Below are positions 9,996 to 21,499 of a stretch of 64,000 nucleotides of DNA, piece by piece. Both the position numbers and the translations under genes were made by a program. This DNA comes from Combretum micranthum. Lineage: Eukaryota > Streptophyta > Magnoliopsida > Myrtales > Combretaceae. The notes below the pieces were generated by a model. The model saw nothing but the letters and a program-made list of their open reading frames with translations, was not told where the DNA came from and did no database searches. Location: the NCBI GenBank assembly GCA_024138025.1, contig JAMXBD010001041.1, positions 248,001 to 312,000 of the forward strand. The letters are read 5' to 3'. Position 1 is the first letter of the stretch, and each line of letters starts with the position of its first letter.

Positions 9996-11066
9996 ATATT
10001 GAGTGACGTTTGCAAAAATTGGAAACGTTGCCCATCTTTTATAATTTAAGTTCATCAATGAAAGTGTAATATCAGTCACGTTTATGGAACATTCGTTTAA
10101 TTTGTAACCCTTTCCTTATATTAACCGTTACTAATTTTTCTTTCAATAATTTGCTTACCTTAAACAAAAGTAGAAACTAAAATTCTCTAAAAAATCCCGC
10201 CATTTTAAAACAGTGGATTGAAGAAAGAAAAGAAAAAAAGAACACCCTCTAGGAAGTAACTTTTTGTCATTTCCTCACCATCGAACACCCTCACACTACA
10301 CTCTCACACAGTGGACGCAGTGGCTGACTACTCTCCATCATCCCACAACAACCTCTAGTAGAATCTGTCACTCAACCTGAGTGATCTTTTCATTCCACCT
10401 CCAATCGACTAGTCATGCATCGTACCCATTTCATCATGGGCAGTTGAGTGGAGAAGACTTAGAAATCTTCAATGACATAGCCATTAATCTGTCATCAGTG
10501 TGGAGACACATCTAAGTTCGTTTGTACGCTTTTTTTTACTTTTATTTACTTGCTTCTACACTTCTATTCGCTTCTATTATGAAAATGCCATACACTAATT
10601 AGGGTTTGTGTACGATTTGGGGTTTTTCCTATATGCTTTGGAAATGCCATACTCTGATTAGGTCGCTTAGGTTTTGTGTTTAATTTTGTATGATTTGTGG
10701 TTGTTGACGGTGGTATTTTGATGTATTTGGAGTTCATTTGGGTTGTGAACGTGCGCGAGGTATACAAGAACTTGGATGTTATCATGCTGATGAGTGTTTC
10801 TTTTTATGCGCAAGCTTAGGAGATTTATGATAAGATTTTTAAGAGTTCTATCAGCATTTGAGTTTTCTGATGTGTGGTTGTGGTTTAGGGAATGTTCATG
10901 GCAATATTTCGATCTTTAGAGAGAGACAGGTTTGCAGCTCCAATTGTTGAGGGATGTCTTGAATGAAATTTGCAGGTTTTGTTCAAAATCTTATTTATTA
11001 CTATTTCACTCGTAAATTTAGCCAATCAATGACAATCTATACACACACACATATATTGTTTTGCAG
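9996..11066. other. CACTA left subterminal region, no gene seen
   Basis: The first ~150 bases have subterminal motifs. The remainder is AT-rich with CT-rich patches near 10270-10330. Repeats of a CATACTAATTAGGGTTTG-like sequence occur around 10587 and 10648. I could not identify an upstream exon of the BTB fragment here, although its reading frame enters 11067 from an acceptor site. Confidence 0.5.
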
Positions 11067-11995
11067 GTCTACTTAGGTGAGCAGTATGTGAACAATGCTA
11101 CACTATCCAATGTTACTTTTCTTGTTGAAGGTATTAAATTTCTCTTCTCATGCCATTTTAAAAACTACAACATTTAAATTTTATTAAGATGCAGCTCTTT
11201 TTGGGGGGTATGCAGGTACACGATTCTATGCCCACAGAATTTGCTTGCTGGCTTCTGCTGGTGCATTCCGTGCCATGTTTGATGGTAGTTATCAGGTGAG
11301 TGCATGTTTGATCAGTTGCATTCACATAATTGGTCTTGTCATGAGAAAGTAATAATGGTAGTAAATGGATGAAATGTAACCATTGGATGGCATGTGAAAT
11401 TTTGTCGTTTATATTTTAATTAGAATCATCTATCTTTTGTTTGGATTTGGATGGTTGGAGAAATTCAAATGTACTGCTCTTTTGGATCGTGATTGCAGGA
11501 AAAGGATGCAAGAGACATAGAGATTCCAAACATTCAATGGGAGGTCTTTGAGTTGATGATGAGGTTTGTTTATTGAAATATTACATCCTATTTTTTTCGT
11601 CATCTTCATCTAACTGATTTTGTTTACTGTAGATTTATATACACCGGGTTTGTTGATGTCCCATTGGACATTGCCCAAGATCTCCTTAGAGTAGCTGATC
11701 AGTATCTGTTAGAAGGCTTAAAATGACTTTGTGAATATGCCATTGCACAGGTATGCCTATTAGTTTTGGGTATGCTTACTCCAACAAAAGAAAACAAATA
11801 TGTATAATGATTTGCTTGTTTATATCTCTTTGAAAGCTTCTCGAGCTTAGAGGACTTTTATTTTATGCATTGACAGGACATATCATTGGATAATGTTTCG
11901 AGCATGTATGAACATTCTGAAGCATTTAATGCAATTTCATTGAGGCATTCCTGCATCTTGTTTACCCTTGAGCATTTTGATAAATTAAGGCCTGG
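11067..11995 (+). pseudogene. Captured ARIA/ABAP1-like BTB-domain gene fragment (five exons)
   Basis: Five exons at 11067-11130, 11216-11295, 11499-11563, 11633-11750 and 11877-11995 are bounded by AG/GT and join in frame (64, 80, 65, 118 and 119 nt). They encode about 149 codons: YVNNATLSNVTFLVEG, RFYAHRICLLASAGAFRAMF, KDARDIEIPNIQWEVFELMM, RFIYTGFVDVPLDIAQDLLR, then SLDNVSSMYEHSEAFNAISL and CILFTLEHFDKL. This matches the BTB domain and following helices of plant armadillo-BTB proteins such as ARIA and ABAP1, which work in the nucleus or as CUL3-adaptor-type interactors. The armadillo repeats and the C-terminus are missing. A TGA at 11724-11726 stands where the family has Arg (GLK-R-LCEY), fitting CGA to TGA. 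I infer transduplication by the CACTA element, with later decay. Confidence 0.85.
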
Positions 11996-12163
11996 GTAAG
12001 TCTCCTTAAATTTGATACTCGATAATAAAATTAATGGCTTGATAATTTTTTACTGCTTTGAAACATGAACTTTTTAGTTATAAAATTCGAATTTTATTAA
12101 ATGGAATGGTTATAAGTATGGGAAACAGGCTACCACCATTCAAAACAGTAAAAGTTAGATATA

Positions 12164-12295
12164 TTTTATCTATAGTATCCTGTTATATAATTTTTTATTT
12201 TGTTCTGTTCATACTTATCTTATATCATGTTTTATCTAGAGTATCCTATTATATAATTTCTTATTTTGTTTCTATTTGTACTTATCTTATATCAT
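12164..12295 (+). repeat. Tandem duplication, 2 x 66 bp
   Basis: Copy 1 (12164-12229) and copy 2 (12230-12295) both run from TTTTATCTA-AGTATCCT to CTTATCTTATATCAT with a few substitutions. The open frame over this area is a consequence of the repeat. Confidence 0.85.
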
Positions 12296-12417
12296 CACAT
12301 GTAATTTCTTTATGGGCTTCTCTGGCTTGTTGTTTTGGTGGTGTGCTCTTATCATTTTAGCATTGTTTCAAGAAAAAACAAAAGGTAACCACCCCCTAAC
12401 CCTGCCTTCGCACCCCT

Positions 12418-12485
12418 TATCCTCCCTCTTCCTCCTCCTCCTCATCAAAACACACACACATACACAAAAAAAAAGAAAAAAAAAG
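12418..12485. repeat. Low-complexity CT-rich, (AC)n and A-rich run
   Basis: Consecutive TCCTCC blocks, then ACACACACA, then A-rich sequence. Confidence 0.85.
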
Positions 12486-15400
12486 GACAGATACACATAA
12501 TAGATATGGATAAAAAATAGTTAAACAAATGGCAGAAGTCAGTATCTCAAAGCTTCTTATGTTGAATGACCTAACAGAAGTGTAGTAAATAATTTGATAG
12601 CTGTACATGTACTTTGCTAAAAGCATGAGTTGGACATAATGTATTATTAACAAATCATTCTAGACTATACATAGTTGCTCTTAAAGAGTATAATCTAGTT
12701 TCTATTGAGTTTTATGTGCTCTATAATGTGTGTAGTTTCTACTTGCTCTGTCTTTTGAGGGGCTCACCATGTTCTCTATCCTGCATCCAGACTTTAGAAC
12801 AATCAAGTGTGAATAGAAATAAGAGGATAAAAAGAGGAAGTAGAAACGTTCTGAAAATTGTTTAGCAAGTATATTGTTTTCCATTAATTTGCAGGCAAGG
12901 AGATATGCAAAAATACACTAAAGATTGTTCTGTTTACAAATTTCCACTCTACTTATTTGTGATTGTTGAAAGTTCTTAATAGAATTTGTTACTATTTTGA
13001 TGATTCATTGCAATGCTTTAAAATAGAAATAAGTTGGTGTTGTCCAGATTTAAATGTCATTGTTCCTTTGATTGTTATTTGTATTGGACCTCTTTTTGTC
13101 TTATCTGATTGTGCATCAATGGAGGCATACAAATAGTGTCCTTTTGAATATCGGGTTTAGAATTATCCATTTAAAAAGAATGGTCTCATCTTCAAAATAC
13201 TTATAGTTAGCAGTATATGTATGATTTTGCTGAATTTGATTTTTATGATCTGGATGTCGGGTGTATAACCTTCCTATACATATACAATTTGCTCAACATT
13301 ATATAGGAAACGGAAATAATCCTAACAAAACATAGGACTGAAGTTTTCCCTTCCATTGAGTATCTTATCATTGATTCCTTTCTGCCTTATTCTTTTCATT
13401 CCCCTAAACCAAACCTAGCGATATTGTGCATTCATGACGTAGAAGGATATTTATGCCCCTTCTTAATTTTTGTCTAATGATCTTTTGATATGGTAGCACA
13501 TGCACTTTTCTAGTGGGTTGTAGGGGTGGAATACTTTTATGATTTCTCAACTAATAGCATGTTAGCATGCTCATGCACTTAGTCATACTTGTAACTAAAA
13601 ATCTTTGTGTAAAAGCTCATGATCCAAATTTTGCTATGTTGTCATTTAGTTTGCTATCAGTAGTGTCTGGATTGTAGCTAACTGCCACCAGTGGTGGTAG
13701 GCTGTTTTATCACCTATCATCACCACTTTCATTGAGCGAAACTAATATTTGCAATCTTTTGTTATCTATGATAGAATTTGACAATTCTAAAATTAAGATT
13801 AAGATAGATGTCAAAGAAAGTACATTTCCTGCACAATAAACATGCCCTAGATGATATTGATGACCTTTTTTCAAAACATTGGAAAGTTATTGAGAATCTC
13901 TATTATGGTTTAAGACTTGATTTATACTTAGCCAGTGATAAAATTAAAAGCCTGTTATGGTGCAGGTAGAGAAATTTAATCCTTAAGTTGGTGGCTATAA
14001 GGGTTCGCATATATTCTATTATATCATCTTGCTGTCATCATGGTTTTTTTGCATGCTGTAATAGTTGTGGTATGCATGGAGACAATTTTAAAGGCGGTTT
14101 ATATTAATCTTTCTAAACTAATCTCAATTATGTGGTCTCCAATTCATTCTTAATTCTTAACGAAGTTTCTGGTGCTTTCCTTATGTGTTTCCATAGCTCA
14201 AATCTGGTATGGTCGAGGATCACTTGGGACCTTTGTTGTGTAGAAAACTTCATTCAATTGGGTGGTCTATATCACAGCTTATAGTCACTCGCAATGATGT
14301 AAGTTTTGTATGGCTTATGTTGATGGCAAATTAATTATAGATATAGATTGGTAGAATTCACAAACATTACCACATACTTGCACTGCATTCTGATTAATTT
14401 CTTTTGTTTCTTAATTTTTTTTTAAAATGATTTGAGCAAGACAAAGATCATAAGCATTTTTTCCATTACATGATAGTAGGCTTGAATTAGACCCAAATTT
14501 ATGCTTGTGGACATTTGGGTTGGACAAAAATTGTGGAGAGTAACATTCTTGGGCATTAATTTTCTCAGTTGCTAAAGTATAATAGTTTTCATTTTTGCTT
14601 TTCCATGTTAGTTTGAGAAGAGGCTGATTCTAGTAAGTTCATATTTGCATGGGGTTTTAAATATATGTTCATAAAGCATTAACATCAGTTTTCTCTCTCT
14701 CTCTAATTCTAGTAAGTTCATATGTTGATAATTCTTTTGTATTTAATTTAGCCAATAGAGATAGTGGCTCTGATACTGAATCTAGTTCATGTCTTAAGAA
14801 TGGGAAAATGACACTACTTTTTTTTCTAGAATGTTTTCTTTGTTTTGAAGAAAGGTGCATGAACCAATCCTCTTGGTATCAAGCATAGACACAAATTTTA
14901 GGAGATGGTACAATGAGAGAATATTTTGGAAGAGAACAATGCTTTATTTGTCATGTCATAGATCAATTATGGTAGAGACTTACATAGAGCACAAATATTT
15001 GTATTGGTAATCCAACAATATAAATAACAGCATTGATTTGCAATTCTCTTGGAATTTACCATAACAACCACTGATTTTCTACAACGGTGCTTGAACTATA
15101 ACAGTTACCACTTACAAGATTGGACTGCTTTAATCTCTTGCTCCATAAGATGAAGTTCTAATCAAAGCTATAACTTAATATCAAACAAAGATATACACAG
15201 GATATAGTTCAACCCAAATAAATAGTCAATTTCATTCAGAAGCAATTTATACATGAGATTTGGTACTAAGCAATGCATTCTCTTACTTTTGATAAGGCAT
15301 TCACCATTAATAATACTATCCATGGATGATACTAAATTCTTTTCTTCTCTCTCCATCGTTCTATCTCCATGATCTTCATCCTATATAAAATATTCTAAAA

Positions 15401-17037
15401 TGATTGATAGTAAACAAAACCTTGTTTTTCATGAATTTAATGATTGTTTGCTTTAATCAAGGTATAGTTTTTAATCTAGCATAAATTTTTTAGCCTCTCA
15501 AAACCGTAGTAACAAGCCATCCTCAATGCTCCTTTATACTTTTTTTTTTTATATCATGAATGTTAAAGCTAAACCTCAAGCTTCGCCTTCCAGACCTTAT
15601 GATAGCAAGATCAAGGTCATGGTGTTGGGGGTGGGTATCATTAAAGGAGTTCCAAGGCATGTGAAATTTAAACAAGTGGTTTGTTCATGATAAAACTTGT
15701 CATATGCAACGAGGATATGAATGTTGTCAAGTTCATGTGCTTGCTCTGTCTGATCTCATTAAGTTCATTGCATATCAATCAATAGAAAATTGCCAAGTTG
15801 GGGAGAAAATTCGAAAAGATATGTTAGATGTGCTCTATATGCTTTTTTTTTAAATATATACATATATATCTTTTAATTAAAAAATAACATGGAAAATTGT
15901 TTTAACAGTCATTAACATTATATTTTGACTACTTATCACATTAAATGATAGGATGCACATCACAGGAAATATTATAGTCATCATTGAATATTTTAAAATA
16001 TTGATTTTCTGCTTATTACGTATGAAATTGTTTATATGTGTTACAGTCTTTCAAAAGGTAATTAAAAAAAAAAAAAAACTTGTGGATTCTTGTATTCTAT
16101 GCACTGTCTGCATATCAATTTCTGAGGTGTCTCTTTAGCTTGGTTTGGCTGATATGTAGCTGTTTTTGTTTTAAAATCTGATCTGCTTCTCATGTGGAAC
16201 TGCAATTGTTGCTGTTAGGGATGATATTCCGAAAATTAAAGGGATTTTTTCATTGTAGAAGTCTTGCCAATAGTTTTGGACGAAACTTGGTGCTATTTAA
16301 AGATATAGAAGTTAGAACATTGAAACTTTATTAATTATTCACTTTTAAGGCATTTTAATCATGTGTTTGATGTTGTAGAACCAAGGAAGCAAGTCATGGA
16401 AGCCACTAAGAGATTGGGTGCTCAATATAGTGCAAACTTACATCCTCATTATACCCATTTGGTGGTTCAGATATCCTTCACATTGTAGTGTATTAATATT
16501 TCTTTGTCATATTCCATTGCTATCCATGATATACTTAACAAGGGCTAGTATCATTATGTTTGTTGAACTTCATATATGTCATTGTACTTTTAACGTACAG
16601 GATGTTGTTTACTTCTTGTGTTTTGATCCTTGACATAGTTAGTCTTAGGGGACGAAAATTTAAGCATGCCTTAAAGCATGGTTGAAGGAATGGTCTCTTC
16701 ATTGTTACTCTCGAATGGTTTGTGGACAATGTTTGGAGAAAATGGTAGAGTTTGATAATCTTTATTAATTATTGTTTGTGTTTTTATATCTTTTGTTACT
16801 AAATTTCCTAACACTGATTGAAATGTGAAGTACTATTTGCAGAGACATGAGATTAAAGGATTGAATTTTAGTCTGCATGATTTGTTTTTACTGAAAAATG
16901 GAAGTACTACTTGCCACATGATGCAGAGTGGTAGAAGCTAAAATCATAAATGTGATATGCATATTTCTTACTTCCTTACAGTTAGGTTATCTGAAACACT
17001 GTACACTTTTAAAAATATTGGAGACTGAGGGATTTGT

Positions 17038-17271
17038 GTGGATGATTTGAACCATCTTGTTGGTGTTTTTGGTGCTGAAAAGTCTTGCCTCCCTCCTGGA
17101 ATTCATGAATTAGAGAAATTTAAAATGGGTGAAGGATTCCATCCATTGTCTTTTGCAAGAGAGTTTAACTCAATGGAATTAGTAAAATTCTCTAGTCACT
17201 CTTTCTATATTGAAGAAGACATGACAAAAATCATACTAAAACACTTTTCCTTTTTCTGCAGAGGTGTTTAG
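17038..17271 (+). CDS. Unidentified 77-codon open frame inside CACTA
   Basis: The frame starts MDDLNHLVGVFGAEK and runs through LPPGIHELEKFKMGEG and FAREFNSMELVKF to a stop at 17271. Composition is protein-like (mixed polar and hydrophobic, no low complexity) and the frame also extends upstream of the ATG. I do not recognise the family. It could be a further captured exon or part of a transposon gene, and its CTGCAG (17257-17262) could be an acceptor leading to a following exon. It may equally be chance. Confidence 0.3.
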   Translation: MDDLNHLVGVFGAEKSCLPPGIHELEKFKMGEGFHPLSFAREFNSMELVKFSSHSFYIEEDMTKIILKHFSFFCRGV

Positions 17272-17349
17272 TCAAAGGGAGGGAGCATGGAACATTAAGT
17301 ATGGACAGTTCTTCTAAGAATGGTACTCTGAAAAGCTATTAGAGCATTG

Positions 17350-18441
17350 TTGACATATTTATTGATGCAAGTAATAGATCTGACTATCATCCTGGAAGAG
17401 GATATGGACCACCATCTATTAGGGGATCAACATGAAGACAAAATGAGATGGATGAGTTAAGAGCTACATTGTAAGAGGAAAGAACATTACGCGAGCAACA
17501 AACTCAACAGGTAATTAAACTTTATGGTTTGTTTAATATTGTAATTTTTTTTTCCGATAAAGTATGGGTGATTTTAAAAATTGTCAAAAATATATACATC
17601 ATCATGTATCTTTTTCATAAAACAACCACACATATTATGAATTGCTAAGCTATACGCTTGCATGGAAGATCACACAACATGATTTTTTATCGTGGTTTCT
17701 AAAGCAAAGTCAACGAGTCAATTGGGTGTGGTAGAACTCATATAGAAGCTTATCGAAAACATGATTGAGCTTCAAAAGTATTTGAAATTTAATATGTTTA
17801 GGTGTATAAGGCATTTACTATACCCTATCTATTATATATGTATGTATATAAATGTACATGATGGAGGAGTTTTTGCACATTGCCCCTTGTATTTATGTCC
17901 CTAGTTTTGCTCATGTGCATCAAGATTGAGTTAGTTATTATTAGGAATATATTAGAGATTTATATTATAGAATTTACTATAGTTGCAAATATTTACTTCA
18001 TTCTTTTCTTTTCCAATGTTCAATTTAAATTATTAGGTTAGAAATATAATAACAATAACAATATGTTCCAATTTGATCATTTTTTATGTAGAAAAAGGTA
18101 TTATAACATATCAAGTTTATGATATATAAGATAATAGCTCATCATCCCATTAATTACCTTTCTTTTTTTATTTTCTTAAATTGAATCTGCTATTCAATGG
18201 TGTTTATAGCTTGTTAAACTAACTCGACTGCAGAACAAATTGTCAAGTTTTCCCAGTAGTTCAGGTTAGATCATGGGTCTTTTCTCATTATCTCGTTCAT
18301 GTTTTTTTTAATCATTCTATAATTATATCTACATATTGTGTGACTGCAAATTCAAATGGACATACTTCTACAAGTGCATGAGATCCTTCGCCAAATCCAT
18401 CACTTGGAGATGATGGTGACAATAGTGAGGAAGAAAATTAA
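17350..18441 (+). pseudogene. Decayed C-terminal exons of a likely CACTA-encoded accessory protein
   Basis: The stretch up to 17510 reads NRSDYHPGRGYGPPSIRGST, a stop, RQNEMDELRATL, a stop, EERTLREQQTQQ, then a GT donor. A short exon-like piece at about 18233-18264 reads NKLSSFPSSS. A final piece reads ANSNGHTSTSA, a stop, DPSPNPSLGDDGDNSEEEN and a TAA at 18439-18441. A coiled-coil EERTLREQQ helix followed by a Ser/Pro-rich, acidic tail resembles the C-terminus of plant CACTA second-gene products (TNP1-like, Transposase_24). Stops at 17433 and 18379 (TGA) and 17472 (TAA) fit C-to-T changes of CGA or CAA codons. Family assignment is inference from architecture and location. Confidence 0.5.
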
Positions 18442-19412
18442 AGACTTAATTTTTTGTTTTTTGACTAAAGCAACTTAAATGAATGGGGTCAAATTGATGT
18501 GATAAAGTGTGAACATATGCTCATTTTGGTGTAATTTGGAATTTATGCTTATTTTCTTCCAAGGACACTAAACAATATTGTTTAGTGTTTTTTTTTCTTT
18601 ACAATAATGATAGTCATTGTGATCTTTAAGTAATTTTTGATGCTAGATCTTATTACATGTCGAGTGTATTGTATGCTCCAAAATGTATTAATGATATTTA
18701 TTTATACATAAATTCCATGTGTAGAAGTAATAGCAGGTATAAATTATATTGTGATCGAACAATTGTACTACAAATTATGCATATGATGTACAGCAAACAA
18801 ATAAATATTGGCAAATCAAATCAGGTTAAACATTAATGCCCATCTCTTCTCAACAAGAACAGCCACGTGTAAATGTCACTAATTTCAAATAATAGCCACA
18901 TTTAGAAATTACTATTTTAATTGAATATCTATATATAGACGTCGCTAATGTGTTTGAATAGCTATGTTTAAATTGTAGTAAATAGAAGATTTGTCACGTT
19001 TATAAATTATTTAATCTGCGCATGGCCACAGTTAAACATCTCCAATTACGTAATTTATTTACGTATACATGTTACTAATAAAGATATCTATCCACTTGTA
19101 AATGTTGCTAATTACAACTTTTCCTCCTTTTATATTTGGCGAGATGGGGATTAATCATATTTAGCCACACATAAGTGTGACCAAAACATGATAATAGGCC
19201 ATGTTTAAACCTGGCCTAATAAAGTGTATTTGACTACCAAATTCATATTAGCAACGTTTTAATTTTTAATGTTACCTATCAAATCTGCAACGGACCTTTT
19301 GCGACGTCTATAGGCTACGTGTACAAAGACGTGACCAAAAATCTTTGATCACGTTTAATTAATGTTTAGCCATGTTTATTAGACGTGGTTAAAGGCTTAT
19401 TTTATTGTAGTG
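18442..19412. other. CACTA right subterminal region
   Basis: The last ~560 bases are filled with degenerate copies of a motif like AGCCACGTTTA or its inverse TAAACGTGGCT (for example 18851, 18895, 18940, 19014, 19160, 19300-19390), in both orientations. No coding capacity. Such arrays bind the CACTA accessory transposase. Confidence 0.65.
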
Positions 19413-19415
19413 TAT
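19413..19415. repeat. CACTA target site duplication, right (TAT)
   Basis: Partner of the copy at 9977-9979. Confidence 0.8.
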
Positions 19416-19570
19416 CCACCCTTGCAACCCCATAATCTATGTGTTAGAGCTCCTCGTCCAGTCGTTAGACCGTTTCAATCTAGTTTAAATGGCAAAAATA
19501 AATTTTCTCTGTTTCATCATAGTTCACGTTATATGGACAATGAAAGGGAAACAGTGTCCAGAAAGAAATA

Positions 19571-19614
19571 ACAGCTTTAGTGAGTTACTGTGACAGCTTT
19601 AGTGTGTTACTGTA
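19571..19614 (+). repeat. Tandem duplication, 2 x 22 bp
   Basis: Units beginning ACAGCTTTAGTG and ending GTTACTGT at 19571-19592 and 19593-19614 differ at two positions. Confidence 0.9.
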
Positions 19615-20280
19615 TCGGGCAGAAGACAATAGCAGGAAAAGTGTGTCCACAAAGTAGTCCCACATTAGAAGAAAATCATCCACTAGCCTTGTATATAATA
19701 CAGGGTTTAAGAAGTCTCCCTGCGAAATGTGGGGTCATGTGGTTGGGCTGCGGTAATGCTAATTTATTGGATTCGTTGTTGTCTCATGGTCATAATGAAG
19801 ATAACTGAAGTTATACTTACGGTACTACAAAAAAGACATTACTGTCAAATTTGATGTACTGTAACTTTGTTTGAAAATCAGACAATTTTTTAATCTTATT
19901 TTCTTTAGATATGGCAAAGAATTTTTTTTATGCATTCGTTATAATTTTTTTATTTTATTATAATAAATAGTATTTTTAAAACAATTTCAAAGCCCAACAT
20001 CAAATAATACACCATTGATTTGGGCTAACCTAAGTCCTAGTCCATACTACTTCCTATCTTTAAAAGACCAACTGCACAATATAAATAAAAATAGTTATTA
20101 AAAAATAAAGAATGTGGGACTTCACCATTAGTAATAATACACCATGTAACTAACTAAGGCCTTCAGAAAGTTATATAAGTACTACACAACTAATGTTCTC
20201 CATTTGAAGTAGATAATTAAAATATAATTAATAGTTGTTTTGAGTGAGAAGAGATTGTATATATATTAACCATAAAAAAA

Positions 20281-21300
20281 ACGTAACACACAAATCTAGG
20301 TCATTACAAAATATTACAACTATGGTCTTCAACGCTTCATCAGAACCCTTTTTACAACGAAGCTTATAAAGAAAACAAAACCTAACTTATACTATTACAA
20401 AACATTAACTAAGTCTCTATTACACAAAAGATCTTCTTTCCAAAAGAATTCATAAGTCCACACTACACTAACTCCCCCACCTTAGCTTGGTTTCGGTCTT
20501 CTTACTTATAACCCTATAAATCAATAGTCTAAGAGAGCGTGAGCATATAAAGCTCAGTGAATAACAAAATCTTAACACATATATTTAGTATCAAACAAGT
20601 TGTATTGGCAACAATATGCAATGCACTCATCAATCATATATAGCAAACATGGTTCGAATAACCGAAATTCAAACCTACAGGGATTTACGCCCTCCCAAGA
20701 AGTCAAAGAAGGACTTTTTCATTCTCTTTTTATCATTTTCAAATTTGCTTTCACATAAATACCTCCACTTCTCTTAGAACTTGAGTAATCCCACTAAGTA
20801 TTAACACTCTAAAACCAACTCTAACACAGACGGCCACTTCGTAGTCTGCTTAGTTTCATGAAGCTGATAACTCTATGGAACCTACAAGCAGACTCATTGG
20901 TCCTAGCAAGCATTACCATAGAATCGAAATGTTAACACGTTGACATGAGTACCATGCTAATGCATAGATGTTATGAAATGCATGTCATATAAATTTAAAG
21001 TCCAATAAACTTAATTCCATATGATCATGTTGTTATATCAATTCCAAACACTCCATAATGCAAACTATAATTTAATGTCAAGCAAGTAATTGTCACTTTG
21101 ATTATTAAGATTTGCAACTCAAACATACAACATTATATACAAGATTTCCTATCCACATGCATTTGATTCCATATAGTTTATGAATTAAGCTATATTCACT
21201 ATTTACAATCACAACCAAAGTGATAGGACTCAAGTTCTAGGGTCTTTCTAATAACAAGTGACAAGCATCCATAGTCCCACATCATACCATACAAAATCTT
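20281..21300. repeat. LTR-like fragment of the long-LTR superfamily
   Basis: The stretch resembles in layout the B-type LTR units at 39101 and 50368: a start like GTAACACAC, then a segment with GTGAGCATATAAAGCTCAGT followed by variants of AACAATATGCAATGCA and a GATTTACGCCCTCC stretch. Boundaries are not defined and no target duplication was found. No coding sequence. Confidence 0.4.
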
Positions 21301-21499
21301 GTATCTAGAACCAATGGAAAAAGAAACAAGAGCGTTTAGAAGCAATTACGTCACCACCTTTTTTTAACCAAGTAATTGTTAGGTTTTTGGTGCTATTCTG
21401 GTTAAATGCCTAATTATGCATAGCTTCTGTGGACACAATGTTTTCATCAACTACAGAGTCAATCATAAATCAACACGCCTTGCCTATAAATATAAAGTG

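Larger units (their letters stand above)
11996..17350. other. CACTA interior, mostly non-coding
   Basis: AT-rich sequence without convincing long coding stretches. It contains a 66-bp tandem duplication (12164-12295), CT/AC-rich low complexity (12418-12485), and a short open frame at 17038-17271 that I list separately. Parts could be introns of the captured gene or of a transposon gene, but I cannot link exons across it. Confidence 0.5.
9980..19412 (+). mobile_element. CACTA (En/Spm) DNA transposon carrying a captured gene fragment
   Basis: The left end is CACTACAAGAATTTTG at 9980 and the right end is the inverse, CACTACAATAAAATAAG read on the minus strand from 19412. A 3-bp target duplication TAT flanks it (9977-9979 and 19413-19415). 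Removing the insert rejoins the flanking tandem repeat. Both ends carry dispersed short subterminal motifs resembling CACGTTTA and AGCCACGT (for example near 10077, 19014, 19347 and 19365-19385), the usual transposase-binding pattern. I see no TnpD-type (Transposase_21) catalytic gene, so this 9.4-kb copy is probably non-autonomous. Orientation is given as that of the captured BTB exons. Confidence 0.88.
19413..20270. other. Flank of CACTA; no gene seen
   Basis: The split tandem repeat ends at about 19480. A 22-bp tandem duplication lies at 19571-19614. The ORF-like stretch 19590-19808 starts in that repeat and contains a TATA-like GTATATAATAC near 19690, so I regard it as non-coding, possibly an old LTR promoter. 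Confidence 0.45.

Noticed and set aside
19590..19808. 72-codon frame starting MTALVCYCIGQK
   Set aside because: Begins inside a 22-bp tandem repeat, contains a TATA-like box, and shows no domain. More like an old LTR promoter.
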